In this document: positions 52,988 through 63,951 of the stretch, piece after piece | Layout: each line of letters opens with the position of its first letter | Numbering within the stretch: position 1 is the first letter of the stretch | DNA from: Azolla caroliniana | Lineage: Eukaryota; Polypodiophyta | Length of the DNA: 64,000 nucleotides | NCBI GenBank assembly: GCA_043228905.1 | Contig: JBHGNT010000010.1 | Span: 18,042,001 to 18,106,000, forward strand | Direction of reading: 5' to 3' | Made by a program: the position numbers and the translations under genes | The notes under the pieces: model-generated | The model's database searches: none | Told to the model about the DNA's origin: nothing | What the model saw: only the letters and a program-made list of their open reading frames with translations

Positions 52988-54580
52988 TGTCGTGATGTTT
53001 TCGACACATAGTGTGAAACCGCCCTCAAAACAGAATAAAATAGTGGTCCAAATAAACTAATTTTCTTAAGTCAACTATAGTAATAAATGAAAGGATAAAA
53101 AGTTAGAAGAGGTTTTCGAAATTAGACAAAAATAGAGATAAAGATGGGAAAAGAAAAGCTAGCCGTGGATATGAGGAGTAAGGTCGAGTAAAAAGCTCAT
53201 AATTTCCTCTTCAAATGTCCAAATTAGAAAAGAAAAGATGCATAAGAAAGCTAACTTCAAGAGCTTTCCAAGAATATATTGCATGTGAAATTGGAGGCTA
53301 GAAAATAGAAATAGTGAGGAAAAGAAAAGTCGACTCATATAGACAAGCTTTTATTTAGGGGAAAAAGGCAAGCAATCCTAAACCTATAAATAAGAGCCTA
53401 TTCTAGTGAAGAAGGGGGGAGGCAGAAGGAACACGGAAGCTCTACTCAATTGGAAAGCGGAAGAAGAAGGATCAACAACATCGAGAGGCATCATCAACAA
53501 AGAAACTCCTTCTATACTCTACTCTCTTCTTTCCTCCACCTCTCTTCCCCCATTCCTTTATAAACAATCCTTCATATTTGCATCCAACCCATTGTAACAT
53601 GATTCTTATATTATAAAAGAATCTATTATATTGATATAAACTAATGTTTTCTTTCATCTACTTGTCTTATGTGTAAATCTTGATTGTGCTTATTTGTTAT
53701 CGTCATTTGTGTGTCTTGTGACAAGGGAGCGTTTCGGGCTTGCCCATGCACCTCTCCTTTCACAAAGGCATTCAAACCTACATGTCTTATATGTTATCGT
53801 CATTTGTGCTTATTTTCTTGTGTGTCTTGTGACAAGGGAGCGTTTTGGGCTTGCCCATGCACCTCTCCTTTCACAAAGGCATTCAAACTTACGTGTCTTA
53901 CGTGTTAGTGTAAATCTTGCTTGTGTGTTCGTGCGACTTGTGGCAAGGGAGCGTTTGGGCTTGCCCATGCACCTCTCCTTTCACAAAGGCATTCGAAATT
54001 GTGTCTCCCGTGTGTAAACCTTGCTTGTGTGTTCATGCGACTTGTGGCAAGGGAGCGTTCGGGTTTGCCCATGCACCTCTCCTTTCACAAAGGTGTTCGA
54101 AATTGTGTCTCCCGTGTGTAAACCTTGCTTGCGTGTTCATGTGTCTTGTGACAAGGGAGCATTCGGGCTTTGCCCATGCACCTCTCTTTTCACAAAGGCA
54201 TTCGAAACTCTGTCTCTCATGTGTGTAAATAAGTCTTTTCCTTGTGTGTTTGCATGTCTTGTAACAAGGGAGCGTTCGGGCTTGCCCATGCACCTCTCTT
54301 TTCACAAAGGCATTTGAAACTCTGTCTCTTGTGTGTGTAAGTAAGCCTTTTCCTTGTGTGTCCGTGTGTAAGCCTTCCTCACGTGCATTCGTTCGCCTTG
54401 TGACTAGGGGTTGATTTGAGCTTGCCCATGAACCTCTCCTTTTCACAAACACGTTCGAATACTTGTGCCTTGTTTGTGTAAATCTTCCTTGTGTTGTGGG
54501 TGTCAGCCCTATTTCCTTCCTGTCCATAACCCCGACGGTTCCGCCTCATGATTCGCACATAATGACGGATTTTCATGACA
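52988..54580 (+). mobile_element. Solo LTR with expanded minisatellite, in copia C RT
   Basis: 1,593 bp, TGTCGTGATGTTTTCG...TTTTCATGACA, interrupting the RT reading between AKMM... and RTVIALA. The flanking 4-mers are GCGA and GCGG, consistent with a GCGG duplication and one transition. A TATA-type CCTATAAATAAGAG is at 53381-53395. The U5-like half is occupied by a seven-unit minisatellite. Its first bases match the U3 terminus of the other TGTCG-family LTRs, but no tRNA-like module is seen. Confidence 0.75.
53706..54480 (+). repeat. Minisatellite, seven ~104-137 bp units
   Basis: Units begin near 53711, 53822, 53931, 54034, 54141, 54254 and 54391. Each has CTTGTGACAAGGGAGCGTT, then GGGCTTGCCCATGCACCTCT and TTTCACAAAGGCATTC. 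Units diverge progressively, the last being the least alike. ORFs across it are a by-product of the repeat. Confidence 0.9.
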
Positions 54581-55946
54581 GCGGACCGTGATTGCACTTG
54601 CAGCACGAAAGGGTGGCACCTCCATCAAATGGATGTCAAGAACGTCTTTCTTCAAGGCGAATTAGAAGAGGAGGTGTACATGGTACAACCACCCGGCTTC
54701 AAATCGAGCACCCATCCAAAAGCAGTCTACCGATGAAAGAAGCCACTCTACGGTCTTAAGCAAGCACCACGTGCTTGACATTCGAAGATAGCACAATATC
54801 TTCATCGAATCGGATTTAGAATGTTGAAATCCGACAACTCCCTCTACATAAGAAGCGATTATGGAAGTTTGATTGTCATCATCCTATATGTGGATGATCT
54901 AGTCATTGGAGGTGAAAATCTAGTCAACGTCAACAAGGTCAAGTCCCTCCTCTCTGGCAAATTCAAGATGACGGATGTGAAGGAGCTCCATTACTTCCTT
55001 GGCATTGAGGTAATTTAGACTATAGTCGGCATTATGATCTCCCAATGGCACTACATCCTCAACTTGTTATACAAGTTCAGGATGATTGAGTGCAACTCTA
55101 TGGTAACCTCTCTCGATTGAAACCTCAAACTGGATGCTGACTCCGGCACGGAAGAGTGCGAGCCGACTCAGTATCGACAACTGATCGGGAGCCTCATCTA
55201 TCTCACAATTACTCGACCCGACCTCAGCTACCCGATCAGTCTCCATAGTCAATTTATGCAAAAACCACGTGACATTCACTTGGATTGCGTTAAGCGAGTG
55301 TTACGATACATGAGCGGCACAATGGATTGTGGCATTCTCTACAAATTAGCCACACCAATTTGACTCAGGGGTACATAGATGCCGACCAGGCCGACTATAG
55401 AGCCGATCGCCAATCGGCCTCCGGATTTGTTTTCTCCTTCGGTTGCAGAGCAACATCCTAGAGTAGCAAGAAGTAGCTGACTGTTGAACTTTCGAGCATA
55501 GAGGCTGAATTCAAGGGCACGGTTGTGGCTGCATGTGAAGCCATATGGCTCAAGAGGATTTTGAAGGATATGGGCATTCCCATCAAGGATCTAACTCCCC
55601 TTTATTACGACAACATGAGCGGTATTTATCTGGCTCAAAACCTAGTGTTCCACGTGCGCACGAAGCATATCGAGGTGCACTATCATGTCATCCGAGAGCA
55701 CGTTCAGGCTGGAGATGTCAACCTTCAACATATCAACATGAATCTTCAGACAACCGACATCTTCACCAAAGCCCTAGGAGCCGACAAGCTTCGGCAATTC
55801 ATGACAGAACTTGGTCCGATTGATGATCCTTGACTTGCCAAGCTTGAGGGGGAGTACAAGGGAGAATCGGATACCCTCCGAACCGGGTACCAACAGAAGC
55901 GGACATAAACCAAAAGGAGCCGATCCAAGTTGAGCTTGAGGGGGTG

Positions 55947-56390
55947 TGTTGAGAATCCGGGTCAACCTATTCTAGTGTGTGAACACACCCTTTGAGAATC
56001 TATGATCACTCAAAGGTCAAAAGTCACCACTACTCTCTACACATTAACTATGTGTCATAGATCATATTCTATGGCACATAACTAATGAGTTCCATATTCC
56101 CCATGACTAATGAGTCTTCACATTCCCCAAGGTTCTAGAGAGAAAGTGGGCGTTGTAGTGAGTTAATGAAGAAAGAGGGTGACCTTATATAAGAGAGTCG
56201 GTTGTTGCTCCTTGTAATGCAACATTTTTGTACTAAATATTCTCCTTGTTAATATACACCTTCTTCTTGAGTACTTCATTTGTCTCTTATCTATCTTGTG
56301 TCTCGTATCTCTCCTCGCCTTTTCACACACACACACACACACATAACGCACATCTCTTCCGTTGCACAGAATCATATCTGATTCTATAGA
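55947..56390 (+). repeat. 3' LTR of copia C
   Basis: 444 bp, uninterrupted and therefore the template for reading the split 5' LTR. It differs from the 5' LTR by several substitutions and indels, so the insertion is old. TATATAAGAG is near 56188, and a (CA)n run at 56325-56343. Confidence 0.92.
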
Positions 56391-56395
56391 ACTAC

Positions 56396-56923
56396 CCAAA
56401 GAAAGGATTTCAAATTTCTCAAGAAACCAAATTGTCACATCAATACTTTCTTTAACATTCGTACATATGCTCTTACTTCATGCCTACAAGCAGATGCGAA
56501 AGCATTATGCATATCCCAATTGTGAAGCAATCTCTGATATCTTATAGAGAAGAAAACACTCTCCATCTTTGAACGAGGTTGAATTGTACGAATCACACAA
56601 ACACCTATTGTCTCATTGTCAAATAACATGGCAAACCTTGTTAGATTTGAAAAATGTAACCCCAAATTCGATGAGTGGTCAAACATTGTATGAAATGACA
56701 AGTGCAATCTTCCAGTTGAACAATGCAAAAGAAGCAATTGTTGTTGCTAGTCCATGTCCCTTTACAGCTAACCCTCCATAATTGGGGATATGTACCTTCC
56801 ATTCTTGTTTAGCCTTAGATGGTCGCCATTGAAGAGACTCAAGAGATCAATGGTACAAGAGATTAGTAGTCACTTGTAAAAACACAACCATGTTGTTGTG
56901 GTGTGGTGTGTTGGTTTGATTGT

Positions 56924-56975
<52 letters not shown>

Positions 56976-57600
56976 AGGGAGGGAGTTGGGTTGAAATCCA
57001 ACTGTAAAGATTGAAAGAGTGGTCATTCAACTAGCTCTTGTTGAGTCTTTGTACCTATCTCGTTTCGTTGTCCAAAAATCACTTAACTAAAGTTAGATTT
57101 TGCTCAGGATTACCCTCGAAAAAATATTGGGTTCCCTTGAATCTAGGAGTTGTCACTCGGTTCATTTCCACACCCATGCTTGAGTCGATTGAGTCCGTAG
57201 CATCTGATCGATTTCATTGAATTTTAACCGAACAAGATATGTGGGCTTCAATGGGTAAACAAATGAATAAAAGTGACAACCAACATTTTACTCAAAAAGG
57301 GTGCCTTGGGAAGACAAGGACATGCACATGCGGAAGCATGGTGTGTGCTAAAAGAGGAGGTTACTATTTTTATTTTCAAGGGGCATGTAATTACGATAAG
57401 TCTCAAATCTGGGATGTTAGATACTAATGGTTACTAGTTTCAGTCGACAACCTAAGCAAAGTGGGACCTTTGAACTCTTATCTTATTATGGTCCCAACCA
57501 TCCGTAGGTAAAACCGGCGAGATCTTCGGCAAGAGGAAAGCCCCAGAAAGAAGTTAGAGGGCCCATACCACCTGCCTACCCTCCTAAGGTGGAACTAGCA
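56396..57600. other. Unassigned sequence with (GA)n tract
   Basis: Right flank of copia C. Plus-strand open stretches at 56396-56781 (HAYKQMRKHYAYPNCEAI, ESHKHLLSHCQITWQTLLDL) may be an old protein fragment of unknown family. A (GA)n run lies at 56925-56985. Confidence 0.3.
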
Positions 57601-57609
57601 CTTGGTGAA

Positions 57610-58075
57610 TAAAAAAGACAAGAGTGCTCATTTTTGCACAAGGTGTAAGTGCTATAAAAAATTTATTTGAGGTGGAAGTGTTGCCAAAGAGTTTTATTTG
57701 AGCTCAGGATGGCGAATCAAGAGAATGTGCAAGACCAATGACAACAAGAGTAAACCTGACCCTTGTCTGTTGGGACGTCGCACCAAAACTCAAGGATTTC
57801 CTCCCAAAACATTTCTTATTAATCTTATAATACCTCTATCCTACCTTTTGCCTTTCTAGCCATAAAAAAGACAAGAGTGCTCATTTTTGCACGAGGTGTA
57901 AGTGCTGCCAATTTTTTATTTGAGCTCAAGAGAGTGTGCAAGACCAATGACAACAAGAACAAACTTGACCCTTTGTCTGTTTGGGATGTTGCACCAAAAC
58001 TCGAGGATTTCTCCCCAAAACATTTCTTCTTAATCTTATAATACCTCTATCTTACCTTTTGCCTTTCTAGATATT
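57610..58075. repeat. Direct duplication of ~210 bp
   Basis: 57611-57855 and 57866-58070 share 'aaaaaagacaagagtgctcatttttgcac', 'gtgcaagaccaatgacaacaag', 'ttgcaccaaaactc' and 'ttaatcttataatacctctatc'. No coding potential is seen. Confidence 0.75.
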
Positions 58076-60666
58076 ATATACAATGAAAATTTCTTCATTC
58101 CATTTCATGAACATTTGATGTAATATGACATTTTAATAATGCTTACTAAAATTAATTTTGATAAACCATTGTCTTCTTGTGATTCATAATCAATCAAGGG
58201 TCATGCTGGATTTTCCGGCTTAGAAATCCGAACACTGCGTAAAATAGGTGAAATTGCTCAAATTCGTCAAAAAATAGGTTATGGAGCTTCATATAGATGG
58301 GTTGGCAACACTGCGTAAAGGGGTCTTTGTGAGGAATGCAACAGAATCTGTGGAACATGAATCCGAGCTTTGAGCAAAATGTTATGTGAGAAAAACCAAT
58401 TTTCAAATGGCAAGCGGCTAACCAACCATATCAACCCAAGCAGGCCTCCGACATTGAAACCAATCAAAAAATCCTTGGGATCAAATTTGTGAATTCCTGG
58501 AAAATGATTCCTCGACTCTAGGAATCGGAAAATCCCTGAGATCAATGCTTGTTCAATACTCAAAGATTCATTTCTTAGAATCGGGGAATCAACCACATTC
58601 ACGGAAGGGGCCCTCTCTATGAGAAGGCACCTAGTATTTCCTTGAATCGGGAAATCGTGAATACTTGAAAGCCCAAAGGCATTGAGATCTCATGGCTTCA
58701 TGACATCATCCTTGCAACAGGTGATGTCACCCCTACATCATCGTTGCCCTTTCCCCCCTCCCTTCCTTTCACGCTCAATAATCTCAAGACCTTGCCCATT
58801 AATTAAAGAAACACCCACTTTTTCCCCAAATACCCCTTCCACACACCTACACATTCAAACATGCATAAAAACACAAAAATTTACATACAAACACACACAC
58901 ACACACCTTAACATATACACAGTCCCTATACAAACGCATTAGTGGGTGCGTGCGCACACACACACATATGAACATTTATACAAAATTATTATAGATAAAA
59001 ATACAAACATACACATACCTTTCACGTAAATGTATATGTATAAATGTCAAGTTACAAACTTGCAAGTATTTCCAAGCCATAAACACAACAATTCCAGTTA
59101 CCCCATTCTCTTTGGTTCAAGACCCTAGTGTCGCAATTTGGTGCGTCCGAAGGTAAAAAAAAGAAGGAAAAAGGCAATTGGAGAACAACTATAAAGTGTG
59201 AATATAAATGTAATGAGAAATAGTATTAGGCAGTCCAGTGGTTAAGGGCACAAACTGTGTAAATAAGGGACTTGTGCTTGAGTTTCGACTAGTGTAGTTT
59301 CTCTATACTTTATGGAAAGCGGAAGACCAAACATTTAATGTAATCGGCGGGCTCTCTCTATATAAAAGGAAGGATGGGGTGAGAAATGATTTAACTTCTT
59401 CAAATTTTTTGGGCGTCCTTCATTTTGGCGCTTTAAAGTTCCACCCTTTAGAAGTTTTAATTCTCTTCTTCATGTCACTTGGAGAGCTTAGTCTTCTTGT
59501 TCATTTGTTCTCTCCTCGATAGCTATCATCTTATTCACCATTGAGCTCACCATGTGTTGGCGACTTTGAAAAAAGGGTTTGGCCTGCTCCCACACCGGTT
59601 GTTGAAGAGAACACAAAGTGGCCCAATAACATTACTCTGACATGAGGCGTCGTCGTCATCAGCAGTAGTCGTGGTCTCGACGGTTCACTCAACTCGCCTT
59701 CATTGGAAGCTTAGAGACTCTTATTCTTTTGGTTTAAGCAAGTTTGAATCCTCGTAAAAGGCACAACTTTCTTGACAATATTTGGTGAGCCCATATTGTT
59801 GTAAGAAATAACAAGTTTCTCTATCTAATGTATATTTTGAGCCCTTTCTGTGTTGTAGTGCTAATCAAGTGCATCAATACTAATATTGTGGGATTGACGC
59901 TAATCCGTATTAATTTTCCATACGCCATGGTGTGTGCATGTGGGACAGTGAGGAGGGGTAAGCGATTGTCGGCAGGCGAGCCTTTGCATCTTTTCTTTTG
60001 CATCAAGAGCCTTCATCTCCCTCCAACGATTACCTCAAGAGCATTTGCCTCTAGATGTGGTCACCTCCTTTGTCCACCTTTTCAAATGAGTTGTCATATT
60101 ACCTCAATTTGAACTACAGGCACACGAAAAGAATGGGATTTTCATAAAGGAACTTACGGAGGGGATTTAGAGGCCCTTCTCACACACCCTCACATCCTCT
60201 CTAGTTTAAGATCCCGACGGCCCCCCTCAAGTAACATAATACATTGCACAACTTTAAGCCATACAAAAAATGGCCATGATCGAGTCGTCCAATACATAAA
60301 CTCTGAATCTCAACATATTGCCAATGCATTAAATTAAGTATGCTTTGCGCACATTGAACCCCAAGTGTCCAGGTATAGAAGAACCCTTGTTCTTCATCTC
60401 TATCTCTCTCTTTATTAAATTGTAATTAGTTTAGGGTGTTTTGTTTAACCACTCTCTCTCTCTCTCTCTAGAATTGCATGGGAAGCAAGCAAAAAAAAGA
60501 TCCAAAAAAATGCATAAAACCAATATTTTGTTTTCTGGTTGGATGTAAGATATGGAAAAATGGGTTGGTAGATGGGATGCAACACACTTGCTTCTTGATG
60601 CATCACAATATCCCTCTGTAAATGAGGCATTTTTGCAATGCCAATATATCATGATATGGGACAAAT
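58076..60666. other. Intergenic sequence, no gene recognised
   Basis: Contains a (CA)n-rich tract (58880-58970), a SINE-like head at 59225-59290 and only short ORFs. A minus-strand open stretch at 58279-58602 shows no domain. Confidence 0.35.
59225..59292 (+). repeat. Possible SINE head (tRNA-like)
   Basis: GTCCAGTGGTTAAGGG resembles an A box and GAGTTTCGACTAG, about 40 bases on, a degenerate B box. No clear tail or target duplication could be read. Confidence 0.4.
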
Positions 60667-61137
60667 GTGGAGGCTCACGCACGCTTCACACATTATATTG
60701 CACATGTTGCACCTAACTACAAAACCATATTCTTCGTGGAACGGGGAAACTGTACACATCGATACATGTTAGAGCCCATCTTGTTATCTGCCATTCGAAT
60801 TGTTGCTTCCATGCGACTTAGCTCACATGCATTGCAATGTGAGATGGGGCGTTGGGGCACAAGTGATGAGAATGGTTGGCTATGCACAGTTTGCCCTAAA
60901 CAAGTTCAAGAGTCTGAGTATCACACTTTGCCTTTGATTATATTCGACCATGCTTTTCCACACATCTTCAACCAAGCCCAATTCCTTGCACGGATTTTTG
61001 TCACAACCACAATGTGCACTCTTGATTGCATAATATATTCATCGGTAAAGTTCTCGAACATCGAGAGTCGCTACTCACTTTCACATGTAGCACGTTTAAT
61101 AGAATCTCGCTATCTCTCTCGCGCGCGTGTTGTTTAA
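60667..61137 (+). pseudogene. Possible LINE-type C-terminal fragment
   Basis: 156 open codons. RLSSHALQCEMGRWGTSDENGWLCTVCPKQVQESEYHTL has the R-x2-H-x2-E-x-GRW...C-x2-C...E-x-E/S-x-H-x-L pattern of the finger that follows reverse transcriptase in some LINEs; the downstream Cys is absent. No reverse transcriptase is adjacent. The assignment is tentative and it could be a chance frame. Confidence 0.3.
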
Positions 61138-61199
61138 TTGTAATTAGTTTAGGGTTTATAATAAGTTAGGTAATAATTAATCCTTTACAAGTTCTTTAT

Positions 61200-61285
61200 T
61201 TCTTACTTACCCTAGTGGTAAGTTGCCTAACATTGCTAATCATAGGTCTTGGGTTCGAACCCTAATTCTTTTCTCTCTCAATTAA
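61200..61285 (+). repeat. SINE-like tRNA-derived head
   Basis: A box region TACCCTAGTGGTAAG at 61208-61222 and a perfect B box GGGTTCGAACCC at 61251-61262, at tRNA spacing, then a T-rich tail (ttcttttctctctc). This is typical of a plant SINE 5' part. It lies about 100 bp upstream of the RAD5A-like transcription unit. Confidence 0.55.
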
Positions 61286-61329
61286 GAGTCTTTCCCGCCA
61301 TTCCCTTTTATGAACTCTGTTTCTTCTAT

Positions 61330-61436
61330 TTCACTTTTTTGCCCCCCTCCCTCTGCCTCTAATCAGAACAGCTGAGGAAACTTCTCGCCATTCTCTTCTT
61401 CTTCGTTAACAATTCGATGCTCAAAACCATCGAGAG
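61330..61436 (+). other. Candidate 5' UTR exon of the RAD5A-like gene
   Basis: CT-rich leader ending ATCGAGAG/GTAAAG at 61436/61437. The next acceptor consistent with the coding start is CTGTAG at 62037-62042. The intron of about 600 bp is T-rich. The transcription start is not determined. Confidence 0.5.
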
Positions 61437-62043
61437 GTAAAGTCTGTCTATCCATAGCCTAGCATTCTCCGTTTTTTTCTGAAAGGAGTTGTTGACTGTT
61501 GATATCAAAAGGAAAGAAAAGAAAAGGTTTAAATGTGGGTTATATCTATAGAAGAAAAGGTTTGACTTTGGGGCAAATGATGTTTGTATATCTACTCTAA
61601 GCTCTGTTTTGTATGTAAGTCTAGCCCGGTCATAGTTTATCGCAATAAGGAATGAATTGATTAAAGAGATGACACTTTGATTATATTCACCTTAAAATCT
61701 GCCTCATCGGAGTGAAACGCAGATTTAAGTAAGAACTAGATGATGGGCTTTAATTAATGAGGTTTTTATATCAACTGTAATCTCTGTTTTGTTTGTTAGT
61801 GTATAAGCAAAAAAGACGTTGTCATTAAATGGCTATATTCTGAATTGTTTCTGATGTTTGTTTATGTCTTCCATTTTAGCAGCACGAGGAGTAGATTAAG
61901 AATTAACGTTTACCTAATGCCGTTTTAACTATAGGAGTAGTAAAACTTGGGTAAAGGTTAACAATGGGGTTATATTATCCTCATCTCCGTTTCATTATTT
62001 GGGTTCTCAATTATTATTGAAATTTGAACCTAAAATCTGTAGG

Positions 62044-63951
62044 ATGTCATATAAAGTCTCTGATGAGGATGTGGAATTAATGAGATGTGTACTTGGCTCG
62101 GGACCATCTGAAATGGATTTAATCCGAGCTCTCCATTTAGCAAAGAATGATGTCAACCTTGCTTTCAATGTACTTTTTGATACCATCGGATACAAGGGAA
62201 CGGAGACTAATGTGAAACGAACGACGGCTGGGTCTGGAGCCCGTGTCCTCACAACATGTCACGAGCAAGTGCCATCTATTATTCAAAATTCCGACACTAC
62301 CATCAAACGAGAACATATGCCCTCTTCTTTGATATCGGATCTTGATATGTTTACAAATGATCATGTAGAGAGCATAAAAGAAGAGGAAAACAGGGGATTT
62401 TGTTTTCCTAATATGCACAATGTTAAGAAGGAACCTATGCCCTCTTCTTTTCCATTGAATCTCAATGCAAGTCATTCAAAAGCAGTTAAAGAAGAACCAA
62501 ACAGGGGAGTTCTCAATCACACATCTCTAAAGGAGGCAGAGGAGGAAAGCAATCACTCAACCCAAAGATTGGAGAATGGAAAGGTTTCTTGTGGATGGAA
62601 AGAGAGTATGGATGTAACTTCCAAAACTTCTGTTCTAGAGATAAATGCAGGAACTTATGATGATGTGTTTGAGTACCACTATGACAAGGATTTCAACAGC
62701 CACAGATGGCTTTTTCTCGGTGAAACTGAGGTATTGGGCTACTCTACGAGCAAAGGTGCAAAGCTTAAACAAGGGGATAAACTCACACTTTCATTCCCAA
62801 AACAACCTGATTATAGCCGGCAAATGTCTAGTGTTTGGAACCGAGGGAAGGGTGTTATTGCAGCTCAGCAGATTGTGAGGTTTGGTACAAATGAAGCAGG
62901 CGATGTATGTATTATGCATCTTCATTATGTGTGATTTCTCATGTATACAGGGCTCCTTCAGGACTTAAAATGTTGCTGTTTTATAAACTTGATAGATTGG
63001 TCGTTTGCCTGGGGAATGGGCAAAATGCTTGATTCCGTTAACATTGGGTGGGAAAGTGAAGGTTGAAGGTGTATGCAGAGCTGCACCAGAAGTCCTAACC
63101 ACCATGGATACTGTTATATTAATAATTAGGTAAGTTTTAGTGTCCAAGCTAATAAGTCCTTTGTGCGGAAGTTTTGCACTTGTAAAAGAATTCTCGTTGT
63201 GGATTTTTACATTTCATTTCTTTTAGTAAATTTTCTCTACAGACTTTTGCGTATTTTTTTCATAAGATTTCTCTGTGAGTGTTTTGCATTTTCTTTCACA
63301 TTTTTTATAAGATTCCTTTGTGGAACTTTTGCATTTTCTTTGTGCTTTAATATAAGACTTACGTGTGGAGGTTTTGCATTTTCTGTAACTTTTATTTGTA
63401 AGTTTTTATTGTGGAAGTTTTGCATTTTCTTCAACTTTTTATTGATTAGATTTCTTTATGAAATTTACATTTTTTTTCTTTTTCTTTTTGTATAAGATTT
63501 TCTTGATAGGAGTTATGCATTTTCTTTGTGGAAGTTTTGCATTCTCTTTTTGCTTTTGTATTAAGTTTTCTTTGTCAAAATGTGACATTCTTTTGGTTAT
63601 TTAATAAGATTTTACAGGCTATTTGTTTGTGTTTGCTTTTTTCTATTTTTGAGTCGTGTTTTTATGTATTTTACAGGCTATTTGTTTCTACTGCCATGTT
63701 TACTAAGCAAACTGAAATGCTCACTAATCTGCCCACTTCAATGTTGGATGAAACTGTTCATCCATTGCCATCGCTTTTCCGTTTACTTGGTAAAGTTCCC
63801 TTCAAGAAGGTATACATTATCCTCATTAAATAGCATTATCTTGGTAAGCTTGTGAGGAAGTTTCAACTTCATGCTCTTTTTGTTTTTGTTATAACAGGCC
63901 GAGTTTACTCCGGATGATTTATTGGCCAGAAAACGTTGCTTGGGATCTGAG
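62044..63951 (+). CDS. RAD5A: RAD5A-like DNA repair helicase/ubiquitin ligase, N-terminal exons (partial)
   Basis: Exons: 62044-62904, 62996-63129, 63677-63809 and 63898 onward, with GT-AG borders for the first three. The first in-frame ATG after the acceptor gives MSYKVSDEDVELMRCVLG..., aligning with the start of plant RAD5A (N-terminal UBA-like helix pair, MDLIRALHLAKNDVNLAFNVLFDT). Exon 1 then has four psi-K-x-E motifs and enters the HIRAN domain (RWLFLGETEVLGYSTSKGAKLKQGD). This continues in exon 2 (IGRLPGEWAKCLIPL, KVKVEGVCRAAP) and exon 3 (LPSLFRLLGKVPFKK); exon 4 starts AEFTPDDLLARKR. In known RAD5A, HIRAN binds the 3' ends of damaged forks, and the SWI/SNF2 helicase and RING domains follow; these lie beyond the window. 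The protein acts in the nucleus in post-replication repair. Exon 4 either uses a GC donor at 63952 or stops at the TGA 63958-63960. Confidence 0.88.
63150..63600 (+). repeat. Intronic minisatellite, ~55-60 bp units
   Basis: The intron between RAD5A-like exons 2 and 3 holds about eight degenerate units built on 'gtggaagttttgcattttctttg...tttttataagattt'. ORFs called here are T-rich by-products. Confidence 0.8.

Larger units (their letters stand above)
49524..55833 (+). pseudogene. Copia C gag-pol pseudogene
   Basis: The ATG at 49524 opens MNTQMGGALPNEKLDRNNFAS, followed by a stop. Gag runs on through 50165. A CCHC region (CGYCGKIGHHEEEC-like, frameshifted) is near 50320, protease (DSNASNHMMSH; Gly to Asn/Ala change) near 50530, GAG-pre-integrase (LWHKRIGHVNLNKL) near 50920 and integrase at 51110-51760. 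Reverse transcriptase is at 52640-52987 and, after an inserted solo LTR, 54581-55018 with YVDDLVIGG intact. RNase H is at 55390-55640, with ARTKHIEVHYHVIREHV-like sequence and TKALGADKL near 55770. Stops are numerous. It is split by solo LTRs at 52023-52497 and 52988-54580. Confidence 0.88.
37804..56390 (+). mobile_element. Copia element C (outermost level of a four-level nest)
   Basis: The target duplication ACTAC is at 37799-37803 and 56391-56395. The 5' LTR is in two pieces, 37804-37887 and 48981-49366, split by the hAT element. The 3' LTR is 55947-56390. The primer site TGGTATCAAAGC is at 49367-49378 and a polypurine tract (cttgagggggtg) at 55935-55946. Subtracting the hAT element and two solo LTRs leaves about 5.4 kb, a normal copia length. 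Confidence 0.93.

Noticed and set aside
53684-54317. Overlapping plus-strand ORFs encoding Cys-rich repeats (CLVTRER...LAHAP)
   Set aside because: They are the translation of a minisatellite within a solo LTR; no start context, no family, and frames change from unit to unit.
53706-54480. CRISPR-like alternation of conserved and variable parts
   Set aside because: The variable parts are degenerate copies of each other; ordinary minisatellite divergence.
52988-54580. tRNA-like module as in the other TGTCG-family LTRs
   Set aside because: Only a weak GGTTTTCGAA match near 53112 and no A box at the right distance.
61999-62043. Upstream extension of the RAD5A-like protein (GSQLLLKFEPKICR)
   Set aside because: Lacks an ATG and lies before a clear CTGTAG acceptor; plant RAD5A proteins begin near the ATG at 62044.
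63163-63495. Hydrophobic 110-aa ORF
   Set aside because: T-rich intronic minisatellite between RAD5A-like exons 2 and 3.
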